A stretch of DNA of 64,000 nucleotides from Rhizopus sp. PT2906 (GCA_025529335.1 JAMYHX010000085.1:51679-115678); one strand, 5' to 3'. Shown: positions 44,384-56,570, counted from the stretch's first letter. The notes: generated from the letters alone by a model not told the origin. Translations and numbers: made by a program.

Positions 44384-46746
44384 TTATAGTTTCTCCATAA
44401 AGTTACCAGGAACAGAACCAGCATTAGACCACGTCTGACGATATTCGTCCCATACTGCACCTATCCACCATGACTCTTCTGACAAGTCTGATTCTAATAC
44501 ACCTACTAGACAATGCTTTGTCAAGGGGATTTCTGTAGCATCTGTGGGTGCATAATCGTATTTTGAGCGTGCTATATTGAGTATCGGAGGGTTAGAGATT
44601 TTCTATGCCTATATAACCTTTTTTTTTTTTACCCCAAGCTATGATCGGCCTTCCGTCAATATAATTAGTTGGCCAGTGAAGTATGGGTGATGATGAGTAG
44701 GCCATGGCTGGCGAGGGTTGTGGAGAAGGAGCCATGTAATTTGGAATGGTGATGGGTGGAGGAATAGATCTTTGATATGGTTGCATCATGGGCGAAGCTT
44801 GAGGAGCGATCATTGGAGAGCGCTGTGGTTGCATCATAGGGGATATAGGCGCCTGCATTACCACTGGCTGCATCATGGGTGAACGTTGAGGTTGCATCAT
44901 AGGTGATCGCTGTGGTTGCATCATAGGCGATCGTTGAGGTTGCATCATGGGTGACCGTTGGTCTATTGAGGTATATTGTTGCTGTGTCGCCGGGGCATAT
45001 GACTGGTATTGTGCCGTTGGAGGAAAAGCATGGTGTTGATTTGATGGTTGTTGATGATGATGCTGTTGTTGTTGTTGTTGTTGTTGTTGTGATTGTTGAT
45101 TTAATGGTTGTTGCTGTTGTTGGATAATGGTCTTTGAGCTACCGCTATGATCTTCGGGCTGGATGACTTGAGCTGTTGGGCGTGGAGATTGAGGAGGCTG
45201 CTCCGGCGCATCAATAACCTCCTTTATAGTTCGTTGACCACGTCGAGTAGGGATTGATCCTGTATCAGGCTTGTATTCAGAGGGCTGTCTACGATGAAAG
45301 TCTCTATTTGCATTATTGTTCTTTTGGACGTCTATCGAACCCAAGATGGCTTCAACCGACTTTGGCTTTTCCTTTGTTGCTGTGTTTTCGGGTACAGTCT
45401 GTTCTTGCTGATGATGATGTTGAGATACCTGTTCCATTAAAGACTTGTTCAAAGGCTTTCTCTTGATCTGGCCTCGAGATGCAGTGCTGCCCATGTTGTC
45501 ACTCACTTTATGTCGTATTGTGCCTTCTGTCATACGATCTTTGTCTCTTTCTTCGATAGGTTTTGGTTGCTTTTTCTTCAATTCTTTCATGACTTCACCA
45601 ACGTACTCGTTCGTAGCTTTTTTTTTTAAAAAAAAAAAGAGAAGTCAGTAAATCCTGTATACTTTCATAGACAGAGACATACTTGGAATAGTTGACCCTG
45701 TTCTATAACTTGAAATACATTTTTCAATTTCTTCTTCAGCGCTGCACTTTTCCAATTGTTTTCGTATCACTTCACACCACTTTTATAAAGAAGAATGAGT
45801 AATGTAAACATGATAGGCCCTAAAGATGATTACCTCGTCCTGAATTAATAATCGAGCCGAAGCCAGATTAGCGTACTCCCATACGTTATACTTTATCAAT
45901 TCTACGCGATCTTCTTCCATTGCTTCCATAGTCTTGATTGAACATAAGACAGATATCAAATGACTTCTTTTTTTTTCCCTTACCTCACAAGCTTCTGTCC
46001 ATGCATCAATCCATTCTTGTGACAAGTAATCTACATCTGCTACCATGGCTTTATATTGTTCCTCTATATATAAACAATAAGAATCGTTTTCTTTCTTAAA
46101 CAAAAACTTTTTTTTTTTTTTTTTTTTTTACTTTACTTAGTTTATCCAACGACGGATTTGACTGTCCTTTGGCAAGATCATGTTCTTTCAAATATTGAGA
46201 ACGCACCTACGAAGAACAAGGTTACTATAAGCAAGCACATACACATCCCTACATACTCTTAATAGTTCAATCGTCTTTTCTTGTCTCTCATCATACACCT
46301 GCTGTAGAGTCTTGTTCCATTTGTCAAATAAGGCTCTATACTCTGATAATTTGTCCTCGAGTTCACTTGCTACTTGGTCCTTTAGCTTATTTGATAAATC
46401 TATATGTGATTCAGCCGTCTTCTTGAGCTCCATTGCGATCGCTTGATAGGCTCCTGCAACTCCGTCTTCAGCAGGTGCATCGAGTTCCTGAGCATTTGAA
46501 AGAGCCAATAGCTTTTCACCAAACTCTTTTTCCAGATTTGCCCTGTTTTTCATTGTTATATGCATGTCAATTTATATATTTATTATTATACCTTTGAATA
46601 TAAATACTATAAACAATATCCAAGTCGTCATGGGTTGATTTGATATAGTCCAACAGTTGAACCATACCAGACTTGTTTTTGGACCAAAAGTTATTAACAA
46701 ATGAAGCTTGTTTTAATAAAGGTTCTTGTTGCATGTTGGGTGGCAT
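44384..46746 (-). CDS. F-BAR and SH3 protein (Hof1/Imp2/Cdc15-like cytokinesis factor)
   Basis: Membrane-bending scaffold for septation or endocytosis. The start MPPNMQQEPLLKQASFVNNF leads into an F-BAR domain: NKSGMVQLLDYIKSTHDDLD, RANLEKEFGEKLLALSNA, ESHIDLSNKLKDQVASELED, YRALFDKWNKTLQQVYDERQ. The middle is basic and disordered, then very Gln- and His-rich. Between about 44760 and 44970 an eight-residue unit, QRSPMMQP, is repeated four times exactly and followed by relaxed copies (APISPMMQP, QRSPMIAP, QASPMMQP). The C-terminus is an SH3-like domain: ARSKYDYAPTDATEIPLTKH, SWWIGAVWDEY, GSVPGNFMEKL (WW and ALYDY-type positions). Stop TAA 44384-44386. About eight introns. Family call good; which of Hof1, Imp2 or Cdc15 is open. 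Confidence 0.85.
44760..44970 (-). repeat. 24-bp tandem repeat encoding QRSPMMQP
   Basis: Inside the F-BAR gene. Units differ at synonymous sites (CATCAT, GGTGAT, CGCTGT variants), so the amino-acid repeat is better conserved than the DNA, which suggests selection on the peptide. Confidence 0.85.
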
Positions 46747-46963
46747 ATTATTTAAAGAGAAAGAGTATGAAAGTATTCTTTCTCTCTTTCTTTTATACAC
46801 ATACATAAAATGTCAATTGAAAACAACAACCAAAAAAGGAAAATTAAACAAGATGAAATTCCGAGCAACACATTTACTGTCATTGTAAAAAGTCTTTTTT
46901 ATGCCCGCATTGTTGAACAAATGATTATTATTACATGTGTGTATTTATTCGTATTTTTTAATG

Positions 46964-49900
46964 CTAAGGATTATTATCAACACCATTGTTATTATTTGGT
47001 GGTTGCTGTTGCTGCTGTTGCTGCTGCTGTTGTTGGAAATGTAGGAGGGAGTTCCTTTGCTGTACTGCATTGGCGGCTGCGGCTGCTTGCTGCTTCTGAA
47101 ATTGAAGGTTCATTTGAAACTGTTGTAAGGCAGCAGCATTCATCAAACCTTGTGTTTGTCCAAACGCGGCAGCCATTGCGTTACGATTGAGCATACCTTG
47201 TGCGTTACGGAGCATATTTCCATTCTGTTGTTGTTGTTGTTGTTGCTGCTGCTGCTGTTGTTGTTGTTGTTGTTGTTGTTGTTGTGCACGCATAGCCTGG
47301 ATAGCAGCCATATTAGTCAAGGGTACCTGCCCTCGACCTCTTCCACGCATTTGCAGATTCTTTTGCATCATGAGCTGTTGCAAAAGTTGTGTTTGCTGAG
47401 GATTCAGCGTGACAGGAGATGCCTGCTGTTGCGGTGGTGTTGATTGCTGTATGGGTTGTTGTAACGGTTGCTGTGGTTGTGCTTGAGGAGGTGTTTGTTG
47501 CGGTTGTGGTGGTGTATTGGATGTCGGTTGTTGTTGTTGAGGTGATGATACATTTTGTCCTGGGACAGCTGTGGCGATTTGAGGCCCCCTGACAGCAGCT
47601 TGAGCAGCAGCAGCTCTGGCTTGAGCTTGTTGTAATATTTGCTGTTGCTGATGCTGTTGAATGATCTGTTGCTGCATAAATTGTAATTGACGGAGCTGTG
47701 TGTGTAAATCTTCTTGAGATAGCTTGCCCTGGCTTGCCATCATCGCTAGCTGGTTACGGCGTAAAAACACTTGAGTCATCTGCTGTTGATGCTGAGGGCT
47801 AAGTTGTGCAAACAGTTGTTGTATTGCGTTGCTTGGCTGCATGGGAGCAGCAGTAGTAGGAGTAGCAGCATTTTGCTGCATAGGTGTTCCCATTCTTTGT
47901 TGCTGCACAGGTGATTGTTGGCTCTGTTGTATTTGTTGTTGCTGTTGATGTACTTGTGTCTGTGCTTGTGCCTGTAGTGCAGCAGCCTGCTGTAATGCAG
48001 CTTGTTGTTGCTGTTGTCGCATGGCAGCATTGTTGTTTATTTGGGTTACCAGTTGTTGAGCAATTGCAAGAGGCAAAGCACCATTTTGTGCAAGGTGTTG
48101 GATACGCTGTAGTGATACTTGCGGATTTCCCGTGTTCAAAGCTTGAGCCAGAGCTTGTTGCTGTAAGACTGTCATGCCAAACTTATTCGTGGCACCCACA
48201 TTAGGCATGTTCATAGGAGCGGCAGCTGAAGGCGATTGTGATGCTCTGCCTGTTAAGTTTATGGATTGCATACCAATATGTGCCTGTTGAGCTTGTTGGG
48301 CTTGCTGTTGTAACGCTGCCAAGTGCTGCGCAGACAATGGAGTTTGAGTTTGAGTAGGTGTTTGTTGCTGCTGTGCCTGTGCTGGTTGTTGTTGTGGCAT
48401 TGAGATATTGTGTTGTAAAGGTGTTTGGATATGCGACATTGTAGGTGTTCCCAAATGAGATTGTGAAGGTGTGGAATGAGCGGTAGATGGCTGTTGTGGT
48501 TGTGTTTGGGTTTGAGTCAACGCTTGTTGTTGTTGAGCATTTTGTTGCTGCTGCGTCTGTTGAGCCTGAGCCTGAGCCTGAGCCTGAGCTTGAGCCTGAG
48601 CTTGAGCTTGAGCCTGAGCCTGAGCTTGAGCTTGAACCTGGGCTTGAACTTGAGCTTGAACATGAGCCTGAGCTAATGCCTGAGCCTGAGCCTGATTGAT
48701 AATCGGGTTGACCTGTGGTTGCTGCTGCTGCTGTGGTTGTTGCTGTTGTTGCTGTGGTTGTTGTTGTTGTTGCTGTTGTTGCTGTTGTTGTTGCTGTTGC
48801 TGCTGCTGTTGTTGTTGAATAAACAAAGCACGCTGATGAGGTGGTAGCATAGCAATCTTTGCTTGAAGCGCTCGGTTTTGTTGTGCTTGTAGCTGTTGTG
48901 CCTGGAGTTGCTGCAATTGAAAAACTGTTGGAGGGGTTGCACGAGGAGTTGGAGAAGAAGGCATTATGCTTGACGTAGTATGATCAGATACCAATGTGTT
49001 GAACTGTCCATAAACTGCCTTTATGTGAGTTACATACGCGTCCATGATATATTCAGGTCCAAGGCTAAACTTTATACTGCCTCCATTTAGACTTGTGTCG
49101 TATGCAGTACCCCAGCGAAACACACCATCATAATGACCATTTAAAAGATAAATATTAATAAGGGTATATATCTTCTTATCGCCTTCAGGTCGTTCAAATC
49201 GTATAGATCTAACACACTTTCGTCCATCGGGTAGCGTAATAGGCTCCAGCAAAGACTTTCGACCTTTACCCTTCTTGACATCAATCGCTGGTAGTGGCTC
49301 TGCGTTGGCCTTTTGCTTTTTGCTTCTCCAATCTTGAAGGTATGATATTTTACTAAAGCTGGGTTCAAACGGAAAGGGTCGTTTGGCTCTCTGTAGATAT
49401 TAAGCAGGTTAGCTTTCTTATCTATTTAAGCAAGAAAAAACCTACGTTATCCTTTAATGTCATCAGTCTCAAATGTTCAGCTTGTTTAGCCAACTTTTGT
49501 TCACGCTCCACTGAGTTCCACTTCAATTTCTTCTTCACCTTCTTTGGCGTTGACACATATTCTATAGCATTACTCACTCGAGTAACTTGTATTGATGGAT
49601 CTAAGCAAAGAGGCTCTTCTGCAGCAACCTATTACGCAAACGAGTCGTCAGTTTCTCATGTTGATCACCGTAATTACACCCTTACCAGAATCTTCGCTTC
49701 TACTTCTAATGCAACATCTTCTGTCCAAGGAAACCCCCAATCCTCACTTAACAGTGCTACATCTGTCCATATGCTCTCTGCTGTAGGTCTCATAACAACT
49801 CGCTTTATCTCGATCGATTCTGATCTGTGATCATGAATTTCAACAATCAAACAGCCTGATTACGCGCGTTACTAACTAAATAAATCATATAGCTTATAAA

Positions 49901-50455
49901 AGTTACCATCATAATATCGACAGGAGGCTTCATTAAACACATCCATCAAATCGCCTGGTAATCTTCTTTCTTTTATACATAATAAAAAGTCCTACGGATG
50001 GTTATGTATTTCATTATTTCGGGTTTTTTTTTGTATATAGTTACTTTAAATTGACTCTTGTAAGAAAAGAAACCATCCTATAGATAAAAGATCAATACAC
50101 ATAATATATGAGTGAAGGAAGATCATACTTCGTGTTCAAATTTAAAATAAGTGGAATATAAATGTAAACAAAGTGAAGGTGGATCTTGTGAATGTCTTTT
50201 TAATAGTTCTACATAGAATCATTATAAACATTATTCTGACAACTTTTCTCTCTCTCTCTCTCTCTCTCTCTTTATTGTCTAATTTACCCTCTTCTCTTGG
50301 TGAACAAATAAGCTATAAATACATGTCAATAAACAATGAGTGTTGCTAGCATTTATAATCTTTACTTTGTGTTGCTTATTCATGTTGGAAGTTTGTTGTG
50401 AATGAGGTTCAATTAACTGACCAACCGAACTCTGATCTGCTACAGCAGAAGCCAT
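46964..50455 (-). CDS. spt20: SAGA complex subunit Spt20
   Basis: Structural subunit of the SAGA coactivator. The start ATG at 50453-50455 opens MASAVADQSSVGQLIEPHSQ. A short exon (LICSPREE) links by an intron to ELLKRHSQDPPSLCLHLYST, then FKFEHEDGFFSYKSQFK and DFLLCIKERRLPGDLMDVFN, EASCRYYDGCLIVEIHDHR: the Spt20/FAM48A domain with the diagnostic CLIVEIHDHR. VVMRPTAESIW, DVALEVEAKIL and AAEEPLCLDPSIQVTRVSN complete it; a second conserved part reads INIYLLNGHYDGVFRWGTAY and LGPEYIMDAYVTHI. The remaining some 650 residues are Gln-rich with long Q runs and a Gln-Ala dipeptide tract. About seven introns; the one near 50219-50293 contains (CT)n. About 1000 residues in all. Every splice junction keeps the frame. 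Confidence 0.9.
46970..48840 (-). repeat. Poly-Gln and Gln-Ala coding repeats in spt20
   Basis: CAG/CAA (and on the plus strand TTG/CTG) runs near 46985-47030, 47225-47285 and 48717-48818, plus a 12-bp-type GCCTGA/GCTTGA repeat (48560-48690) encoding alternating Gln-Ala. Such tracts are prone to length change. Confidence 0.85.
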
Positions 50456-51403
50456 GCTGTCCTTCCAACACACAATTCAAAAAAAAAGGAAGAAAAAGAA
50501 AAAAAAAAAAAAAGAAAGAGAAAGCGAAATAGGTTGCTCGCTTTTTATACTATCGAGTAGGTCACGTGCCTTTCAATGGTGAACAAAGCAGTGTCGTCCC
50601 TGCAAGCAATCATTTTTGCTCATTTCAAATGTCCCCCACCTGGAATGTATTACTTTTTCACAATTTCACTAAATAATGTGATTATATGTTTTAGGTGTTG
50701 CTACTGTAGGATTTCTTGTTCGTCAGTAAAAGGAACTTACAAATTCTGTCAAGGTTGGCTAATTTGATCGCAATTCTAGAGGATAAAGTGGTATGACTTG
50801 ACGCGTGTATGCGTATATACCAGTGCAAGTTTATACATGAGAATCTTGGATAAAATGTCTCATATACTGCATATAACAGATATGGAGTTATTTAGCTGAA
50901 CCTGATTGCAGCATACATATACATTTATATATATCTGTGTGTGTGTACCTGATTCCTCATTTGAAATTTATGAGCTATGTTTATATTCGATTCGTTCTTT
51001 CCCATAATGTCGAATCGTGTCACTAATACAATCGCCACTTTGTGTGTGTACGTATGTATTGTACAAAAAGAAGTGTGCTATATAATGAAGCTACACTTTT
51101 GCAGGCTCTTGTTAAAACTAAGGGGGAGGAAAGATCAATTGACCCCATTTGACATCTATAACCCCAAGTATAGTATAAACATTAAATATGAATTGAAATT
51201 GATACTAATGCCCTAAGCAACACTCCTCTCATGTAAAAAGCACCTAATGGCTTGTTATGCAAATACCCTCTCTGGATGTTATTGGACATAATTGTTACAC
51301 AAATCATATCAAGGGGAGGAAAACAACGGTTGATTACTAAATAAAGAAATACACCTTTTTATCCACACAAAGGTGTCAAATAACCTCCTCCTTCACGCAT
51401 TTA
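50456..51403. other. Intergenic region
   Basis: About 0.95 kb upstream of spt20 and downstream of the Sel1-repeat gene. It begins with a purine-rich poly-A tract (50488-50520) in the spt20 leader. The open stretches at 50576-50767 and 50977-51216 lack any family signal. TATATA strings near 50922-50940 are simple repeats. Confidence 0.5.
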
Positions 51404-52451
51404 TTATTTGGGATCATACTTTGGCTTCCAAATCCAAGAGTTACCCATGATACCTTGGCCCTGTTTATCAGCCTTTCGGTAATACTTGGCTGCCATGTAT
51501 AAATCCTTTTTGACACCAATACCTTGATTATAACAATGTGCAATATCATTCTGAGCATCTGGGTCTCCCAAGTCAGCAGCGATCTTGAAGAAATAAGCGG
51601 CAGATTCTTTATTCTTTTTGCACTATATATATATATAAAAATAGGGTTAGTTATGCTTATATACAGCTGTCATCATACATTACGCCCCAACCGTGCTTAA
51701 AGGAAACACCTAATTCATAAATGGCCATAACAAGTTCACCTCTGGAAGCAGATGCATTGACAGCATTTGTAATATTGGTCAAGTCTTCTACGGCATGCTC
51801 AGCTGCCTTTTGTAAATACTGAAATGCAAGATGTTCATTCTTCTTACAGCCCTAATACCATGATTAATATGAGGCGTATTATTTTCTATTATGCCTTACC
51901 CAGCCGTGTCTTAATGAGACACCATAAAGAAACATGCCGAGGGGGTTGTCTTTTTCGGCAGCAACTCGAAATAAACTTGTCGCCTTTTCAAGCTGACCTC
52001 GTTCATGAAAAGTAATACCGTCTTGAATCAATGATTCAATATCTTGACCAGGTGTCAGAGGAGAAGGACTGGCAGGAGAGACAGGGTCATTGTCTATCGT
52101 GAGTGAGGGTGGACGTATTGAGTCTGAATGAGTTGTGGTATCTATTTATTAATGTCTGTTGGTGAATATACAAAAAAGGGTAATGAAGTGACTATTACCG
52201 AGATGGTGGGTATAATGACTTTTGCCATAAAATGAATCATTAGCAACAACAGGTGGACGAGATTCATTCTGCTAATTAGGTATTAGTCAAAGCTTTAATA
52301 CTATTGTGTTTTCAAACCTTATTTGAATCAACTCTATTAAAAAAGAAATAAAATGAGTTATTATTATGCATAATGAACTAGAGTAGAACCATTGTTTTTT
52401 TTTTTACTTGTGTGGTTTATGAGAAAGATGTAATGACAACTTCTTGAGCAT
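51404..52451 (-). CDS. Sel1-like (TPR-type) repeat protein
   Basis: Solenoid scaffold protein of the Sel1-repeat class. Assembled from about six exons; the start at 52449-52451 gives MLKKLSLHLSHKPHKVDSNK, then QNESRPPVVANDSFYGKSHY. After a Ser/Pro linker (SPASPSPLTPGQDIE) the repeats begin: DGITFHERGQLEKATSLFRV, AAEKDNPLGMFLYGVSLRHG, CKKNEHLAFQYLQKAAEHA, YELGVSFKHGW, KKNKESAAYFFKIAADLGDP and DAQNDIAHCYNQGIGVKKDL. It ends MAAKYYRKADKQGQG...KYDPK, a common C-terminal pattern in fungal Sel1 proteins of the Skt5/Dsf2 type. The start is 173 bp from the divergent MAPKK start. A role in cell-wall or signalling scaffolding is inferred only. Confidence 0.82.
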
Positions 52452-52624
52452 AATTTAAAGGAAAGTAGAAAGTGTTTGTTTAACGAAAGGAGAGAAAAAA
52501 AAAAGTGTTTGTATAAAGGAAAGTAGAGGGAAACAAGGAGAAAAAGAAAGAAAGAAAGAAAAGAACACACATTTTGTTCAAAAAAGGGAGTTTCAAATAT
52601 TCCTTCTTTCTTTCCTTCTTTCTC
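52452..52624. promoter_or_regulatory. Short bidirectional promoter between Sel1-repeat gene and MAPKK gene
   Basis: Only 173 bp separate the two start codons. The stretch is purine rich on the plus strand with AAAG/GAAA and CTTT/TTCC repeats near both ends. Both genes must share this promoter space. Confidence 0.6.
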
Positions 52625-54087
52625 ATGTCGTTTGCTTCACCTGAAAAAGGTCCTAAACGTAAACCTGGGCTTCGTTTAACTTCAAAACATTTACAACCCG
52701 CCTCATCTTCTTCAACTTCGCCTAATGCCAACAATAACACATTTCGTGAACAAATCGGTCATATTGTTCATGGAAACCCGACGACGTCAGAGCCTTTCAA
52801 AGAAACAGCAGAGGAAACATCATTAGCTGCATCCTATTTAGCACTGAACCAACAACAACAACAGCAAATTAAACCAACAACACAGAATGTGCGTATAGAA
52901 CAACAACAGCAACAACAACAACAACAACAAACAAACTCGCATCATTTTATGGACATTAAAGTACAGGATCTTGAAACGCTCTCTCGGTTAGGTGAAGGTG
53001 CGGCTGGTACCGTGCGTAAAGTGTTACATAAACCTACACAGATTATTATGGCAAAAAAGGTAAATAATTATTATTACTGCTCTTTTTCTTTATTTTAAAA
53101 TCCTGCAGTCTATCTCAACAGAACCAGATCCTGCAGTTCAGCGTCAGATATTACGTGAATTGGCCTTTTTGAAGACATGCGATTCACCTTATATCGTCTC
53201 GTTTTATGGCGTCTTTCTCGATGACGGAGATACAACCGTGTCTCTATGTATGGAGTACTGTGAAGCAGGAAGTTTAGAAGATATTTATAAAAGAGCGAGA
53301 GACTTGGGTGGAGTCATTGGTGAACCTGTTCTTGAACGTATAGCAGAATCAGTAAGGATGTTTTATATCATATATACATACGTGTGGCTAACATAATCCA
53401 AAAAGGTATGTAAAGGATTAGTCTACTTACACTCGAAAAGGGTCATTCATAGAGGTACAATAATTCACATAAAGAGAGTTTTCTTGATATTGATATATTA
53501 CATAGATATCAAACCATCCAATATCGTTGTCACTCGAAAGGGTGAGATCAAACTTTGTGACTTTGGTGTCTCTGGAGAATTAATTAATTCACTCGCACAG
53601 ACATTTACAGGCACACAATATTACATGGCAGTAAGTTAGCTTGTTGTATATATATATATATATATATACCAATAGATCCCAACACCTTTATATAGCCTGA
53701 ACGTATTCAAGGAAATGCTTATGCAGTACAGTCCGACATTTGGTCACTTGGCTTGACACTGATCGAAGTTTCCCAAAACAGACCTGCGTTACCCCCTCCA
53801 GATCAACCTCATCTATCGATCTTTGAGTTATTAGACTTTATCGTTCGTCAGCCTGTGCCTGAAATCACAGGAAGTCATATCTCTGATGAATGCAAAAATT
53901 TTGTTGCTGTTTGGTAAATATTGAATGATCTAAAAGAGCCTTGACTGATGCATTTTATAGCTTGACAAAGGATCCAAATTACAGACCAACTCCAGCTCGT
54001 ATGTTACAGCATCCATTCATTTTGAAATGGGAACATGTTCATATGGATTTAGGTCAATGGGTAAAGGAAGTTTGGGGATGGCCCTAA
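52625..54087 (+). CDS. MAP kinase kinase (Mkk1/Mkk2/Pek1-like)
   Basis: Dual-specificity kinase of the cell-integrity MAPK cascade. The start at 52625 (MSFASPEKGPKRKPGLRLTS) contains a basic-plus-LxL docking motif (KRKPGLRL) for MAPK. Two Gln runs follow, then the kinase domain: LETLSRLGEGAAGTVRKVLH (glycine loop), IIMAKKSISTEPDPAVQRQI (catalytic Lys), SLCMEYCEAGSLEDI, VIHRDIKPSNIVVTRKGEIK, LCDFGVSGELINSLAQTFTG (activation S and T in SLAQT) and TQYYMAPERIQG. The family end QHPFILKWEHVHMDLGQWVK and VWGWP matches Mkk1/Pek1. Five short introns. The SLAQTFTGTxxYMAPERI loop points to the PKC-pathway MAPKK rather than Ste7 or Pbs2. Confidence 0.9.
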
Positions 54088-54115
54088 AGTTTATTGTTAT
54101 AATAATAATAATAAT

Positions 54116-55790
54116 TCACCACTCTTCATCAAATAAACCCGGAATGACTGTTGCCTCAATCAACTCTCCACTTCCAGGAGCCCCTCGTGCCTGTCGTGTC
54201 AGAAAGACGGTCTTCTCGTGCCGTTCCTTTCGTATCTCAAACTGAGGTGGAAGCTCAGGTAGACTGAAATAACTCGGTGGTTGATCTTCGCCATTTGTAT
54301 TATTCAGCAGGGCAGCCGTGAGTGGTCCGATGAGTTCACTGGGCACACCTTGAGGAAGAGGTGGCTCTTCTAACTGCGGATCAAAAAAGAGCGGGCATTC
54401 TTTTGATTGACGGTAATCCTTGATGGCCGTCAGCTGGGGTATGCGCAAAAGCTGATCGTTGGGTAAATTGGCTATGGCGATAGGAATGGAAAATTCTGTA
54501 AGGTAGTTTGATTTGAACAGATGGCCTTGTTGCTCAACAGCGACTGTGATCAGTAGATCGTAATGAACACGGGTGTGTCGTGAGATAAAGGAGGGTGAGA
54601 CGAGACGTGTAGGAATATCAAACTGGATGGGTAGAGATATAGCCTTATTGGGCTGTATCTGTATTTGGTCTGTAAGAACAATACGGATCTGCTCCCTAAA
54701 TGCTGTTCCTTGCTGCACAAGCATCTTTCCTTCGTGGTGTTTACGAAACTTGTAAGTCAGGCCGGAGATTCTGGAATCGGATTGAAGCATGGTCATGTTA
54801 AGTTGCATTTGAAAGGCTTCGTCTATCATCCACGTAAACACACACGCACATTATGTTTGTTTTATTATATACCTGGGCAGTAAGCTTGCTTATCCAACTT
54901 GGCTTGTACTTCAATAAGAGCCTTTTTTTCCTTAAGAACCGTCGTCTTGTAAACCCATTCTTTATCTAAAAGAGATATAAGTACCTACACACTCTAAAAA
55001 AAAAATCAAACTAACCTGGTATAGAAACTATAATCGGCCTATAAGGTGTGATATACTCTTTACTCTTTAGTCCAGATTGAAGAGCAGGCCCATCTGCTTG
55101 AGCAGACCAAACATAGCGAACGCTGAATCCAGCAGGCTCGTCTATGGAAGGTGGATAATTTACATTTGGAAACTAAACAAACTCAAGAATGAACCTTTAT
55201 CCATACCTATATGCCATTGTTTACCTTGAGTGCAAAAGGATATTCATGCCGTCCAGGTTCGATATCCTCCCAACCACATTGAGAATAGACTACACATACA
55301 TGTAAATATGATGTATTTATAGAATACTTTTTTTTTTACGTGTAGCTTCTTGACCAAAGATTCTCCAGTCTGTATCAAAGAAGGACGTGATCATCTGATG
55401 AATCCATTCTCCTTTACTATCCGTGCTAGCCCCCTCGTCTACCTTGACTGTAGCGATTTCTTCAGCACGAAACTGTATTTGTTTAGCTTGGTTATTATTT
55501 CTTTATCTTTATTCAGTTACCTTGACTCTTATTCTTGTTACATGAATTGTTTCTGTGTTAAAAAGTATAACTTTGCCTTGTAATAAAAGGTTATCAAAAA
55601 GAAACTGCTTATTTGTTGTTGTTGTTGTCTATTTACCACGAATGACTCTATTAGGACGTATAATCACATGTGTTCCTCCTTCAAATTCTATAGACAATGT
55701 TGGTAAAGGCACATTACTTTCTCTTCTCTTCTTTTGTGTTGCACTTTCTGGTCCATTGCCAGTTAAAGAATTTATGCTAGCTAACGACAT
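54116..55790 (-). CDS. Arrestin-like adaptor (ART/ARRDC family) with PPxY motif
   Basis: Alpha-arrestin that likely links membrane transporters to the Rsp5/Nedd4 ubiquitin ligase. Eight or nine exons; start ATG 55790 gives MSLASINSLTGNGPESATQK. The arrestin N fold appears as PLPTLSIEFEGGTHVIIRPN, GKVILFNTETIHVTRIRVK, DWRIFGQEAT, CGWEDIEPGRHEYPFALKFP and GFSVRYVWSAQ. The C fold includes IRIVLTDQIQIQPNKAISLP and HTRVHYDLLITVAVEQQGHL. Near the end, GEDQPPSYFSLPELPPQFE holds a PPSY motif, a WW-domain ligand, matching the ART family. Stop TGA at 54116. The gene converges with the MAPKK gene (28 bp between stops). Cargo is unknown. Confidence 0.85.
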
Positions 55791-56570
55791 GTAGTGATAA
55801 AGAATGACATTGAAGAATTGCGTGCGTGTGATATAAATTTATAGTCCGCATTTCAAAATGATTATCAATCTTTGTTGTTTTCAACTTTGCAACATGTAAA
55901 ATACATAATATGAACTTCATCTTTTTGAGATGTATAAGATATGGTTAACACTTGGTAATCACGGAATAAGATATTCATTATAAATGGTCTCTCTTTTCTG
56001 TTCTTTTCTTCTTTGAACAAAAAGTAAGACCAGTTATTTCTAAGCTAGCTCTAAGGTAGATTATATTGTAAAAAGCTGATTGTATCTTCATTTTCAAGAA
56101 GGTCGGTATTTGTGGAACAGTTCAAAAGTTAGCCCGCAATCGATAATCAATTCCTTGATTTGAGAATATTGTCTATGATCATGATTGTAAGCATCTAATC
56201 TTTGTGGCTCCTTCTTTTTTTTTTTTTCCTTGCCCAAGTATTTGCAGATGCGACAGAGGAAAGTAGGATGTATGCTCTACTGTAAGGCATATTATATCTA
56301 TTCATATCAAACACGCCACGGTGTTGTAAACATAATCCTGTTTTAGGTTTGCTTCCGTCATACGGATTCTTCAAGTATTCAGAATAAATGCATTCTAACC
56401 AACGGTATATATTTCATGGACTCAGGACTGTCATCTTCGTTAAACACATATTCATGTCTATCCTCATGTAAAAATATTGCATTTTGGTTAAATTGTAAAG
56501 TATTGCCCTTTTGAAAAAATCGCAAGTAGTACAAAATAGGATACTGCTTAAAATACAGCATCCAATCATT
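55791..56570. other. Intergenic region with transposon relic
   Basis: About 0.8 kb; its right half holds a relic of the fold-back element's transposase start (entered separately). The rest is AT-rich spacer with a poly-T run (56214-56228) and no recognised gene. Confidence 0.5.
56375..56545 (-). mobile_element. Diverged copy of the transposase 5' end
   Basis: Minus-strand bases near 56480-56510 (AATACTTTACAATTTAACCA...ATG) align with the leader and start region of the element at 27345-27380, and the frame reads AIFLHEDRHEYVFNEDDSPE against STIFLYEDGHGNVIDDNGGPE. It is interrupted by stops and lacks detectable ends. It lies about 30 bp from the sec17 stop codon. Confidence 0.55.

Noticed and set aside
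47150..47443. Plus-strand frames rich in Leu or Cys runs
   Set aside because: Antisense of the poly-Gln coding tract in spt20.
48476..48699. Open frames on the plus strand with LSLSLS and EPEPEP repeats
   Set aside because: They are the antisense image of the Gln-Ala repeat in spt20.
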